DNA of 64,000 nucleotides, taken from Rhododendron vialii. Its lineage: Eukaryota > Streptophyta > Magnoliopsida > Ericales > Ericaceae. The stretch is taken from assembly GCF_030253575.1 (NCBI RefSeq), contig NC_080564.1:9282501-9346500 (forward strand). Direction: 5' to 3'. Numbering within the stretch: the first letter of the stretch is position 1; every line of letters starts with the position of its first letter. The translations under genes and the position numbers were made by a program. Below, piece after piece: positions 22,780-33,942 of this stretch. Below the pieces are notes generated by a model. That model did not search any database and had not been told where the DNA came from. It was given only the letters and a program-made list of their open reading frames with translations.

Positions 22780-23168
22780 CGCTAGTGATTAACTTATGCA
22801 GAATAAATTTTTTGTTCAAACTTGTTCAATTTTTTTTTGGCATTTTTTAGTTTTACGCCAAACTTTTATGTGATATGAGTAAGTAAGGATGATAGGAATT
22901 GGAAAAATGAAAAAATTATGACTTTTACACAAGTATTTTTGAAAAATATCCAAGAAAAAGTCTAAAAATCAGTTTTTGAATTTTTTCTTGGATATTTCCC
23001 AAAATATTTGTGTGATACTCATAATTTTTTACTTTTCCGATTCTTCTCGACCTTACTTACCCATATTTCCCAAGAATTTGGCATAAAACTAACAAACGTA
23101 AAAAAAAAAAAAAAAATTTGAATAAAGACAAAACCAAAAAACTGTGTTGCATAAATTAATCACTAGCG
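22780..23168. mobile_element. Hairpin element with CGCTAGTGATTAA ends
   Basis: CGCTAGTGATTAACTTATGC at the left and its near reverse complement GCATAAATTAATCACTAGCG at the right begin a foldback that continues inward (GGCATTTTTTAGTTTTACGC / GGCATAAAACTAAC; GTAAGTAAGG / CCTTACTTAC; TATCCAAGAAAAA / TTTTTCTTGGATA). The centre is near 22970. No coding capacity and no clear target-site duplication. Confidence 0.7.
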
Positions 23169-23561
23169 AACCCAATATAAAGATCAAGGGTGCTTTGCGT
23201 GTTGACTCGTGGCTCCCCTATTCGTGTTCAAAGCACACCAAAGTTGCCAAATCCACTTGGAATGGACAGCTAACCAACACACTGTTCTTAGCCAGCCATG
23301 GAGTTATGGCCTTGACTAGTGTAAGAAGAAATAGACCTACAGCTTCGCCTATGAGTGGCCTTTGGCTTTTGTATTTGGTATCTCTCTTGAGTGAGTGAGT
23401 GACCTGTGAGGTTAGCTATGTAGCAGAGTGTGGTGAGGTGAGAGGCCTCATTTGTAAAGCTCTACCGGTCTGAAAATAGCTCCGATTCCTCTGTGGAGTA
23501 TCCGATTTTAAAGAACCACGTAATTTTCTGTGTTCATGTCTATTTGTATGTGTTTGGTTTA

Positions 23562-23931
23562 GATCCTATTGTGCATTACATTGTGCACCGATACAAGACC
23601 ACAGATCATGTTTTAGCAGGACCCACCTCAGGTCCCGCAAAAATAATTCAAATTATTCTTTTTTCTTAAATTATTTTTATGTGGGTACCTGTAAAAATCA
23701 ACTCAATCGAATATCAATAAGAGCTTTTTAAGGATTCGTAGGGCAAAGCAATCAATTTTGTCATAGGAATACTAAAAAACTCTTATCGATATCCGATTGA
23801 GATGATTTTTTTTACACAAACCAATACAAATTAGTTTTCAAAATATTAGCAGTTCGGATCAACTTTCAACTATGTGCATGATCGATCTGTGGCCTTTTAT
23901 CTGTGCAATCAGACTTTTGTATAAAAATCTA
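23562..23931. mobile_element. Mutator-like foldback MITE (approximate ends)
   Basis: TTGTGCACCGATACAAGACC...CACAGATC on the left pairs with ...GATCTGTGGCCTTTTATCTG TGCAAT on the right, and ATCAACTCAATCGAATATCA is complementary to TGATATCCGATTGAGATGAT-like sequence around a centre near 23745. The style (TGTGCAC words, CCACAGATC) resembles the nested element at 39983-40373. Exact ends and duplication are not fixed. Confidence 0.45.
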
Positions 23932-24329
23932 CATTTACCAAACAGCGGTTATTGTCATCTGCTTTCAATATTTGAAAGTTGAAAACAGAAAGGGTACCAA
24001 TGAAAACTGGAATTCTAATTTTTTTAAAACACCACACCCACGAGCGTGGTAAAATGTATTATCCGTTGAAAAAACAAATTTTTAATGAGGAATAATCTTC
24101 AAATGTTAGAAACTTAAATATGACAACATTACTAGGGGCTCAATCTAACAAGAAGATGTAAATGCATCTTGGTATCTGGATCAGGTCATTCTGCGAGCCG
24201 AAGAAGGTCCAAGAATCCAGAAGGGTTGTGTACAATGACACGAGGGAAGCACTACTTTAGAGCAAGCGAAACCTAAGATGGTACGTGTAGTTTATTCCCA
24301 AAGCAACCTCCAAGCGCGAAATCTCCAAC

Positions 24330-24861
24330 AATTATGCAACTAAATATCTGGAACGTTTGATTGAGGCACGTACTACCTTGGATCATCAAGCTTTCAAGTA
24401 TAGGGAGAAGCTTATGCAGTTTGGCTTTGTTTTTTGTTTGGTGGTACGGCTTTTAATCTTGAATTGTTCTTTGGCTGCTACTGTTTACTTTGTTTGGAGG
24501 GAAAGAAACCTTAGAGTTTTTCAACAGTTGCTAGTGATCAAGTTGTGCTGAATATCCTAAGCACAACTTGATAATTAATTAGAAAATAAAGGACTGTGTG
24601 CTACCAGACAATAGGATGGGTTCCGGTGAAACTAGATGCTTGTGGCTGTTTTGAGGTTGTCGTTATTTTCTCTGGAAATGTGGTGATACTAGATTTTGCT
24701 CTGTATAGGTTTACCAATTCTTTTCTTTTTTCTTCATACTGTGTAATTCTCCTATGAAGGAGTATAGCTATAAAGTCAAGAGAGTCCCCTTGGCATAGTT
24801 TGTTTGGTTGGGGCTTTAGAAAATGGTTCGTACTTATCAAATAAAAATAAAAATAAAAATC
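24330..24861 (+). mobile_element. 3' end of a LINE (L1-type) retrotransposon
   Basis: An open frame near 24357-24551 ends in LAATVYFVWRERNLRVFQ, the signature of the zf-RVT region at the C-terminus of plant L1 reverse transcriptases. It is followed by a non-coding 3' part and finishes at 24840-24861 with an AAATAAAAATAAAAATAAAA tail typical of LINE 3' ends. It is 5' truncated, with no reverse transcriptase core. Confidence 0.55.
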
Positions 24862-25349
24862 TGGCTCAGGTAAGAGATACAAGGTACTTATTTGACAAGG
24901 TGACCAAATCTGAAAATTGGGGAAGAAAGGTGGAAAAAAACTGAAAAGAAGTCAGGCTCTCAGTTTTCTTCTGCCAAAACGGTTTGCTATTCTCGAACCC
25001 ATCTGCTACGGTACCAAAAACCAGTACAGAGCGCTACGCGGCAGGAACCGGCCGGTTCCTAGTGCGATTTTGGCTCCCGGTGCTATACCGGTCTATCTCC
25101 AAACCAGACGCTCAAAAAATCGCTACGAACTAGCTGAAACAGTTCGTAGGCTTAGCGGCTGGTTTTTATAAGTATGGTAATGAGAACAGACGTGGGTGGA
25201 TACAGAATTTCCCAGCATCAACTAAGTCATAACCGTCTGCAGAAAGAAAGGTATTAATCTCATAACCGTTGCCTATACAAACTTAGCCGACTCCAATTGG
25301 ACTTCATGTTTCTACTACTACATCTCATAACTGGTTTGTTAATCGACAA

Positions 25350-25425
25350 ACAGGTTATGCCCTATTGCCCTAATAAATCAATTGAGAATATACGAACAGG
25401 TTATGCCCTATTGCCCTAATAAATC
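25350..25425. repeat. Tandem duplication, period 46 bases
   Basis: ACAGGTTATGCCCTATTGCC CTAATAAATC occurs at 25350-25379 and again at 25396-25425 without change. Nearby, ATTGGACTTCATGTTTCTAC also occurs twice (about 25298 and 25476), so the region has been locally rearranged. Confidence 0.9.
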
Positions 25426-25935
25426 TCAACAGTATACAAACTTATTTTTACACCCAATTGGCAATAGGGCATCAATTGGACTTCATGTTTCTACTCTCTA
25501 TTAGGACTTAAAAGATGTAGAGCTCGTTCCCTTTGTAGGAATAAGATTACTGGTTCGTGCTCTGCGTACTTGCTACCTCTTAGCTATGATGTCAATTGTA
25601 CTTTCTCAAAATTCTTCAGTTTTGTTTGTCGTAACTTATCTTAGGTGAAAGTACACAGAGACTCCATCAACTATCACTTTTTCTTATGGAGACCTCCTAA
25701 CATTTAAAATCACCCATATAGACCCCCTTAACTATATGAAATAAAAAATTAGCTAACTCTATTAATGGAATGATAGAAATGACAATTTTATCCCTTAAAA
25801 ATCGCCCATACTGATTCCTTCATCTATAAAAAAAAATGTCTACGTTGATTCCTTCATCTTAACGGTCTTTTTAATAGAAGGGGCTGATTGGTTAATGATT
25901 ATAGTTGAGAGGGTCTATATGGGAGATTTTAAACG

Positions 25936-28876
25936 CACTACAACAAAATACACAATTCCCGACTAAAATTCTTGACTGAATTTAGTTTAGTCGGAAAATA
26001 TAAGCCAATTACCGACTAAAAATTTGTAGTCAGTAAAATATACAACAATTGCCGACTAAATTAATTTGGTCGGCCAAAACATATATTTTAGTCGGTAATT
26101 GATAGAAATAATTCCGACTAAAGTGAATTTAGTTGGTAATTTCTTTATTTGCCGACTAAATTTAAATTTAGTGGGGAAATATCATTTTTTCCAATTTAAT
26201 AAAATAGAAAATTAATTCCGACTAAACTATATTTTGTCGGTAATTTATTTATTTGCCGGCTAAATTTCAAGTTAGTCGGGAAATATCATTTTTTCAAATT
26301 TAATAAAATAGAAAATTAATTCCGACTAAACTATATTTTGTCGGTAATTTATTTATTTGCCGACTAAATTTCAAGTTAGTCGGGAAATATCATTTTTTCA
26401 AATTTAATAAAATAGAAAACGAAATTCCATTTTCCGACCAAATTTATTTTAGTCGGGTAATTTCATTTAATCCAGATTAAAAAATCAAACACATTACCCA
26501 ACTAATAGATTTAGTCATGGAATATCAACTTTTACCCCTTTTTAAAAATTTAAAAGAAAGGAAATATTTATTCCATCATCCGATTACAGTAGCCACAAGA
26601 TCGCGAAACAATATTGACGATCAAGATCGTTGATTTTCTTACACTTGTTGAATTATTCATTCCCGTAAATTTGCGGCTCGATCAGGTTTAGAATATCCCT
26701 TTATCGATACGTGAAAAAAACCAAAAAAAAAATGTTATTAAATAAACAACGGATTTCAGATTATAGTTTACTTTATTTCTGTGTATTTTTTGATAATCCA
26801 ATAATTTATTAATCTTTTCCTTTTATTTAAGTAAAATAAGCTTTTAAAATATTTTATATGATTAAGAAATTTTGAATCAAAATTCAAACATGATAATATA
26901 TCAATTACTACACATATACTAATATACACTGCGTTTCATCTAATAAATATTTTAAAATAAAATACATTGAAAATAAATAAGAAAAAAAACTAGTTTTAAA
27001 AAAATAATCTTTATAGGGTTCAAACCCAAGTCCTTGGGGACTTGAGACACAGATCTCAAACCACCAAGGCCAATAATCTTTTTGTGCTTATAATTGGAAC
27101 AAATAATATATATTATATAATTCTATTGTATAAAAATGGGCCTATTGTACGGTAGCCACACAATTGCGACACAACGATGACGATCCATACTATTCATTAA
27201 TTTTGTTTTCAAACAGGCAGGGGTCACACGCTTATCATATCACAGCCGAGCTTCAACAATAGAAAGTGAACTCTTTTTGTTTTCAATTCTTCTGTCTAAT
27301 GTTTTTACTGGGCATTTTAGTTGGAATTAGTTGGATCTAATTTGCTAATCAACTTGGCTTCTTTATTTGACGTTGTATATTCCTCTCCTTAGTCCATGTT
27401 CTCATTAAGAAGTTGCAAGGAAAAAAGTCCTGTAACAACTGTAATTGAATGTAACAGCTGTAATTGAATGATAAGTTTACTCATCTCCTATTAGTTTACC
27501 ACCATGACGGGTGGTTTTCGTCAATAGAAATTCGTTAGGGTGGTGGGGTGACGGGGGGGAGAGTATGTTGATATACATGGGGATCAAGGATGTTCATGTA
27601 AATAATTATGAGAGAATGCTTTTAAGAGGAACCTTGCTGGCCCTCCCTGGATACACTTCCTCTGTTTGGGTAGGTAAAGGTGATGGAAAATTCGGGTTAA
27701 ATGATCTCTTTCAATGCTGGGAACACTGACCATAACTAAGCCTATATCTTCAAATCTTTCCTATTGTGTTTTCATCAACATGCTCCTCTAGTTGTCTTAA
27801 ATTACCCGATCTTTCTGTTCCCACATTGGGTTGGGCCATGTTGCACATTCTAATCTTATAGTTATTTCTGTATGCATAATTATGTCAAGATAATTTTAAT
27901 TTTTCGTTCTGCCTTCTAATTAGTAAATATTTACCATGTTCATGCTTTGTTCAATGAGATACACTAGTTCATAAATACTACTGATACATTGTTCTTTTTT
28001 TTTGGTTTTTTTTTACAAGGACGACGTTTTAATGGAGTATTGTGCAGGATGTTGGTTATTGACTATGAAGATCAAAGTTGGATTTTGGTTGTGGACGTGC
28101 TTGAATTTTTTTTGTTATCCGTTTGCATGTTGAAGTTGAGTGTCCACGGGGTTTGGATACATTTTGTTACTGAGCTTGAATTTTATTTTATTTTACTCCC
28201 GCGGTGGACGTGTTGTTATTTTGCACTCTAGGAATTTGGATACAAATTATTTTTTAACTATTTGGTGGACACCTCTCTATTTATGAAAGTTTATTTATTT
28301 CTTGGAATTTTTATTTTGTATTAATTTTGTGAATTTAATGATTGTTGGCTAAAATTTACCGGCGGGAATAATAATGTGGAAAAAATTTGTAGGGAATTTT
28401 GGAATGACAAATTGGTATGGAACATTTTCCGACTAAAGTTTAGTCGCCAATAGGCTACAAATTAGTTGATTCAAAATGACATTTACCGACTAAACTTTTA
28501 GTCGGTGATAATTAAAACACATTTCCCAACTAAACAATTAGTCGGCAAAAAGGTATCACATTCCCCGACTAAACAATTAGTCGGCCAATAGGATAAACAT
28601 TCCCCGACTAAATCATTAGTCGGCAAATAGGTTACACATCCCCGACTAAACAATTAGTCGGCCAATATTAACACATTCTCCGACTAAAAAGTTAGTCGGC
28701 AAATGGACCAATCTTTACCGACTAAACTTTTTTTAGTCGGCAAAAACCTTTGCTGACCCTCTTCCATTGACTAATGTGCCGACCAAAATTTTTAGTCGGG
28801 AAAAACTTTTGCCGACTAAAATGCCTACAATTGCCGACTAAACCGTTAGTCGGGAATGATGTTTTTTCTTGTAGTG
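25936..28876. mobile_element. Non-autonomous CACTA transposon, CCGACTAAA family
   Basis: It starts CACTACAACAAAATACACA and ends TTTTTTCTTGTAGTG. Both flanks of the interior carry dozens of CCGACTAAA / TTTAGTCGG words (about 25965-26480 and 28420-28855), often as inverted pairs, typical of CACTA subterminal arrays. The sequence differs from the TGACGAAA family of the element at 17409-18441. A direct repeat of about 110 bases lies at 26205-26420. The middle (26580-28400) has no transposase; only short frames are present. The 3-bp target duplication is imperfect (AAC plus an extra G on the left). Confidence 0.85.
27012..27076 (-). other. Possible tRNA-like block inside the second CACTA element
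   Basis: On the minus strand GGGTTTGAACCC (B-box-like, one base off GWTCRANNC) follows GGCCTTGGTGGTTTGAGATC (weak A-box-like) at tRNA-like spacing. It occupies an internal position comparable to the block at 18018-18092 in the other CACTA. The match is weak. Confidence 0.25.
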
Positions 28877-29142
28877 AACATTAGAGGGTCTCCATGAGAA
28901 AAAATAATAGTTGAGGGGCTCTCCGTATACTTTAACCTTTATTTTACTTGGTATTCTTCCTCTGTGTAATCTTGATAACGAGGTTCATATTTGTTTTTCG
29001 TGTATTTTCGACAAAAGCTTGGATTTGTAAAGTTTATATTTGAGCTCTGTTAAGCCCCTTTCATACATTTGCCATAGAAGCTGAAAAAAGTGTTTCGTGT
29101 AGGTTTTCTCCAACCGTGCAATACTTGATTTTAAATGCCCAG

Positions 29143-29423
29143 AACAGACATGGAATGCTCGTTCGAGGAGGCATTCTGGTGTCTGTTGTGGAGCTCTCTG
29201 CCTGGGCAAAACCTCACCTTTTTTACCGCTGGCTGGTCAAGTAACGCATATCGCCTTTTTGCATTGCTTTTTGGCCAATGTGTAGGATCAAAAGATCGTG
29301 TATGACAGATGGAGTGAGAAATACAAGGACTGGCTGAAATCGAGACCAATTTACCAACCTTTTACGTCCCTGGCTTCTACGCCAGCCGGTGGAAAATATC
29401 AAGCACAGTCCTGGATTGTATGA
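29143..29423 (+). CDS. Unidentified C-terminal gene fragment (two coding blocks)
   Basis: Two adjacent blocks look coding: 29143-29235 (NRHGMLVRGGILVSVVELSA, WAKPHLFYRWL) after an AG, and 29286-29423 (DQKIVYDRWSEKYKDWLKSR ... PFTSLASTPAGGKYQAQSWI V, then TGA). They are in phase if joined across GT 29236 and AG 29285, but that intron would be 50 bases, short for a plant. A small insertion in an old coding sequence is an alternative. Amino-acid composition is balanced, unlike the random frames around. I do not recognise the family. No upstream exons were found; the transposon cluster ends only 200 bases upstream, so this may be a gene remnant cut by it. Confidence 0.35.
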
Positions 29424-29939
29424 GGAAATTTTCTGTACTTCATAATTAGGATTTTGTGTAATATTTTGAGATTAATAGGACTCAATCTGGTGTCTGGTTA
29501 GCTATGTTTCTGAATATTGCATTTCTGCTTTTGCTGTGACCCAAAACTTGACTGTAATGCCCTAAATTTTACATGGTCTTTGACAAGTCTCTAGCTATTG
29601 TATCGTAAGCATATATGTTCATCAAGAGTTTTTCTGTTGAGTTTAGTCTCTGTTTAGATTCTGTTACTGTTCAGTGAGGTACATGTATTTATATGGAGAA
29701 TATATGTTCATTAATTCCGGGGTTGTGATAATTGTTAATGGATCTCACAATTTGGAGCATTTATGCCATTCCGTCTAGTCACCGCATCTCGCAAAACTCT
29801 AGAGTGAGCTGCAGACACTTCCCATCTAGACTTTCAAATTTTCAAAATGTTGCATTCTCCCCTTTCCGAGTCCTATTTCTTGGCGCGCGGCGTTGTTGAA
29901 GTTTAAAGTTTTACTCCTTTTTTTTTTTTTTTGTAGAGT
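29424..29939. other. Possible 3' flank of the fragment, otherwise empty
   Basis: AT-rich sequence with no further coding signal; a T-run at 29918-29932 precedes the next element. Confidence 0.4.
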
Positions 29940-30816
29940 AACTTTTTTGTATATCGGGTATACCAACCACTTGGTATCCCCATTCACAAAAATTGTGACA
30001 CGAGGCAAACCATGCCAATAAAGAGAAAAGATAAAATATGAGGACTTTAACCGTAATTTCTTCATTAGCAAATCAGTATTGGCGATTTCCCACAAATCTT
30101 GAAGAGGTAAACAATTTCAAAAAATTAAACACTTTTTTTTCATGAAAAAATAAACTTTATCCACTGATTTTTCGCGTTGTCGTAAGGTTCCATTCAAATC
30201 TGAACACTTATTTCCTTTTACGAATGTTAAAACCCTTACTCAAGCCATAGTCATTGTAGAGGTTGTAAGCTTAATCTTTCCAAAAAAAACTTTCATTCCC
30301 ACTTTGAGTTCCCCAATGCAATCATTAGAATTTTTCATTAAAGTAGCTTCTTCACTCTCATTTTTATAATCTGCAGCATCCATTAAACCTGATTAGCCAG
30401 GAAATTCAGTGTGATTAATGAATAGAAACCAAAAGATCATGAGTAACATTCAACAGAATAATGAGTACCCGCGTATTGTATTAAAAAACTAAAAAATCCC
30501 TCGAAATGTGTTGTTAAAATTATGATCCCTTTTTGATGTGGGTCTAAAAATGTATAACAATTGGATGAGAAGAAAGCAAAGAGGTTAGCGCCAATACTGG
30601 AGGAATTGTACGTAAACAGTTGGATGTAAGTAAAACATTTGTGCGGGAAAAAACTGTGGAGGAAGTGTTTTAGTGCCAATACTGATCTGGGAAGGAAGAA
30701 ATTACAGTTAAAGTCCTCATATTTTATATTTACTCTTTTCTTGGCATAGTTTGCCACATGTCGCAATTTTTGTGAAGGAGGATACCGTGGTTGGTATACC
30801 GGTATACAAAAAAGTT
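29940..30816. mobile_element. Long-TIR non-autonomous element (Mutator-like)
   Basis: About 145 bases at the left (AACTTTTTTGTATATCGGGT ... ATGAGGACTTTAACCGTAAT ... CAGTATTGGC) are the near reverse complement of the right end (from 30816 inward: AACTTTTTTGTATACCGGTA ... GAGGACTTTAACTGTAATTT ... CAGTATTGGCAC). The long TIRs suggest a MULE. The 9-bp duplication is not evident, and there is no transposase. Confidence 0.7.
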
Positions 30817-31152
30817 TTTATATGGTTGACAGGGATTCCAGTTGACAGATATGAGTCATCTGGTGTATTTTAATTGGGCTCAAAATCGATGGGAAAGATT
30901 CCAGCTATACCCATTCTCGGTTTACCGAGTCAGTACACGGATTGTTCTCAATTGAAGGCGTACAAAATTCTTGAATCTCTCCCATTAACTAAAGCTTGCA
31001 ACGAACCTTAGAACTTTTTTGTATGGTTGCTGTCAATTTTAATTGGGCTGATCATCGGTTGTTGACTCCTATATTCGATCGGGGGCACAATTCTTGAAAA
31101 CAAATTCTACTTACTAGTATGACTGTCAATATTTTTTCCCCCAGCTATTTGT

Positions 31153-32890
31153 GTGTTGCTTTCCAGTTTAGACTCTAGCGCACTTCAATATGCCTTGAGC
31201 GGAGTCTCTGCATTTGGTCTCTCTTCTCAGGAGACCATGGCTGTCGGGTGTCTACATCCCCCAATGCACCTATATAACCATTACGGTTCTATGGCCAAGA
31301 GGATTTGTACCTTTACCTATCTACTCATGGCTAGCGTGTGTTCAGAGGAAAACTACCCCGTTCTGGAGAAACTACGGAGAATTGTGTGTGTGTGATGGAG
31401 AATATGACTAATATGTTAAAGACAAGGGAAAACCCACAGCAACAATTGAGGGACGGGAAACATCGAATGCCAAATGGAAGGCACATATTCTACTTTTGAT
31501 TTATGTGCTTCATTTCCTTGCAATTTTCATGGGAATTCTTATTTAGACTCGAAATTATTAACCAGTTTCTAGTTGTTGATTCTACCTTATATATGCATTC
31601 ACCTTCTTAGTGGACGGCTAGGATTTTGTTAATCCAATGGCTCTCATTCTCCTTCCAAAATCTCCCAATAAAATCTGTGCGCTTCTCCATATCCCCACAA
31701 TGATCTAGACCTTTCCATACTGATTTAGCACATGGTAGAGTCTTTTTCCATTTTCTCAACATTCTCGATTATTCAAAACTTTTTTTCATTATTGACAAAG
31801 AGAAAACTTTTACTTTTTGGATTTGTCTCACCGAAAATTGTTTATTGTTGTTTTTTTCAAACATGACCAAAAAAAAATTCTCGTCAAAATGAATACATAT
31901 GTAAAACTTTTTGATTAAAAAATTTAGAAAAATTCACATAAAACAAGAAAATTCCCGGAAAGAAAGCAAACAAACAAAATGAGCCAAACGGGTAGAGTTA
32001 GTCTAAGGTAGGGAAGGAATTAGGGGTTTTAGATGGAATAAGGAGTTGGCACATGTTTTTTGTTTCCCATTTCTGGAGGTAAGTTACCACATTTCGATGT
32101 TCATGCTTGAGGTCTGTTAGGAATACTGTCATGCATTTGGAACCTTTTTTTGGTAATCATGTATCAGAAATTCTCAAATGTCTTGGCCAATAGCATGACC
32201 CTGCAGGCATTTGTCTATTATATACTCCCTCCGTCTCTAAATAAGTGTCCTGTGCGCAAAATTAGGCTTTACAAAACATGCATATTTTCTATTAAAAAAT
32301 TTAATTTTTTTTCACAATCTAATAGAACTCATTGCTATCTATTAATTTGTGAAAAAAAATTAATTTTTTTAACGAAACAAATGCATCTTTTTGAAGGCAT
32401 AGTTTTGCGCGCCGGACACTTATTTAGGGACGGAGGGAGTATCTACTAGCGAATGTCCGTGCCTTAAGATACGTTGGAATGTAATATTGTCTCAGCTTAA
32501 ATAAATTATTCGTTTTACCCAACCACTTTATGCGATAGTCATAATCACCACAAAGCGTCAGTTACCAAGTAGATATATTTACGCAAAAGACAATATTTAC
32601 GTAGATATACATTGCCTAAAAAGTGAGAGTAGAGAAGTATGAATTTATTAAAACAATATTCTCTGTATCTTTAAAAAAAAAATCCGATGGCTACAAAGTT
32701 AACATGAAGTGATCTAACGGTTATAAAGGTTGCTCTCGTTTATATGCCTAGATATTTTTAACAAAAACTCTGTTTTAAAAGTACATGAAACGAAAAGTCA
32801 CAACCTCATGTCTCATCTTCTTGGGGCCACGTGCTAGGACTTCAACACTTGATCCCTTGCACTCAAACATTGTCCCTACAAGTGCATCTA
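31153..32890. repeat. Triplicated segment, copy A
   Basis: It shares, in order, GAGGACTA-type sequence (31153-31400, only with copy C), the AACAACAATTGAGGGAC block (31436), the TTCACCTTCTTAGTGGACGG block (31605), the CCAAATCTCCCAATAAAAT block (31660), CCATTTCTGGAGGTAAGTTA (32068) and CACGTGCTAGGACTTCAACA (32827) with copies B (36416-37524) and/or C (about 40620-43882). A Stowaway-like MITE (32225-32439) interrupts it. No coding function was recognised; it could be a transposon-borne or gene-flanking repeat. Confidence 0.8.
32225..32439. mobile_element. Stowaway-like MITE with TA duplication
   Basis: CTCCCTCCGTCTCTAAATAA at the left and TTATTTAGGGACGGAGGGAG at the right are terminal inverted repeats of the Stowaway (Tc1/Mariner) type, flanked by TA on both sides. 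Copy B of the duplicated segment reads straight through TATATATCTAC at this point, giving the empty site. Confidence 0.92.
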
Positions 32891-32905
32891 ATCTAATATA
32901 TATAA

Positions 32906-33939
32906 GAGAGCATCTATACTGGATTAATCAAAATTAAAATATTACTAAGGTTATTAATGTTTGTTTAAAAAAGTGCTCGCATTGAAATAATCAAACTTAA
33001 CAACCTCTTAACAACAAATCAAATTTTGCTCCTTGGATAACCAAAACTATCAATAATCAAATTTAGTGAACCCCAAATCTTTCTAATCAAGCACACTATC
33101 ATTAAAAAAAAAAATTTATTATGTTCTCTCTCTCAACCATATTGTTACAAATTTATTTAAAAATATTTTTTTTAAATCTTTTGTTACACAAAAAAAATAT
33201 TTTTCAAAAACTTTTTGCTTTTCTAAAAACTTTTTTTTTCAGAAAATGATTTCGATTTTTTTTTTTGGAAAATTACTTTGTATTTCTAATAAATAATTTT
33301 TATTACTTTGAAAATTATTAAAATAAAAGTTTTCTATATAAATAATTTTAGTTTTTTTTGTAGTTTTTAAAAAGTGATGTGGCAAATTTTGGTTATCCAA
33401 TTTTGATTATTTCATTATAGACTTTTACATTGCTAACCTTAACAACCCCTTAAATGAATAAAAAAAAATGTGATGTGGCAACTTTTAATTGAGTACTGCT
33501 ATGGGTACCGACGGTACCCATAGGGAAAATGCACCGACGGCCACCGGAAGGCCGTCTCCGGTCACCGGACGGCCGATCCGAGCCGTCCAAAAATTTTAAA
33601 AAATAAAACCGAGTGGCCTTACGCGAGAATCAATGGCATCCGAGGTGTGTAGGGTACTTGATCCGAGCACCCATTTTTCGTGTATATTTGTATATACGTG
33701 TATATACACGAAAAAGGGGTACTCGGATCAAGTACCCTACACACCTCGGATGCCATTGATTCTCGCGTAAGGCCACTCGGTTTTATTTTTTAAAATTTTT
33801 GGACGGCTCGGATCGGCCGTCCGGTGACCGGAGACGGCCGTCCGGTGGCCGTCGGTGCATTTTCCCTATGGGTACCGTCGGTACCAATAGGATTTCTGCT
33901 TTTAATTATCCAATTTTGATTAGTCTACTATGGATACTC
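32906..33939. mobile_element. Tourist/PIF-type MITE carrying a nested insertion
   Basis: The left end GAGAGCATCTATACTGGATT AATCAAAATT and the right end (reverse complement GAGTATCCATAGTAGACTAA TCAAAATT) are inverted repeats flanked by TAA (32903-32905 and 33940-33942). The end sequence is related to the element at 44381-45082. Without the nested hairpin at 33491-33898 it is about 617 bases, AT-rich and non-coding. Confidence 0.7.
33491..33898. mobile_element. Near-perfect palindromic Mutator-like element, 9-bp duplication
   Basis: The 408-base element is almost entirely two inverted arms of about 190 bases (GGTACCGACGGTACCCATAG ... GGACGGCC ... GGCCTTACGCGAGAATCAAT ... GGGTACTTGATCCGAG) around a centre at TATACGTGTATATACACG near 33698. 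CTTTTAATT at 33482-33490 and 33899-33907 is an exact 9-bp target-site duplication, typical of Mutator-like elements. It is GC-richer than its surroundings and inserted in the Tourist-type MITE. Confidence 0.9.
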
Positions 33940-33942
33940 TAA

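Larger units (their letters stand above)
25643..28938. mobile_element. Outer DNA element split by a CACTA insertion
   Basis: AGGTGAAAGTACACAGAGAC...CTCATCAACTATCAC-type sequence at the left pairs with the right end (reverse complement AGGTTAAAGTATACGGAGAG) over about 64 bases, through to CCTCCTAACATT / AATGTTagagggtctcc. Removing the CACTA element at 25936-28876 leaves about 355 bases, a normal MITE size. There is no coding capacity outside the CACTA. The target-site duplication is not resolved. Confidence 0.65.

Noticed and set aside
24917..25171. 84-codon frame starting MGKKGGKKLKRSQ
   Set aside because: Basic start looked like a ribosomal or nuclear protein, but the rest matches nothing I know and it lies in rearranged repeat DNA next to a LINE tail.
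25936..28876. CRISPR-like regularly spaced repeats (CCGACTAAA words)
   Set aside because: The words are short, in both orientations, irregularly spaced and bounded by CACTA TIRs in a plant genome; they are transposon subterminal repeats.
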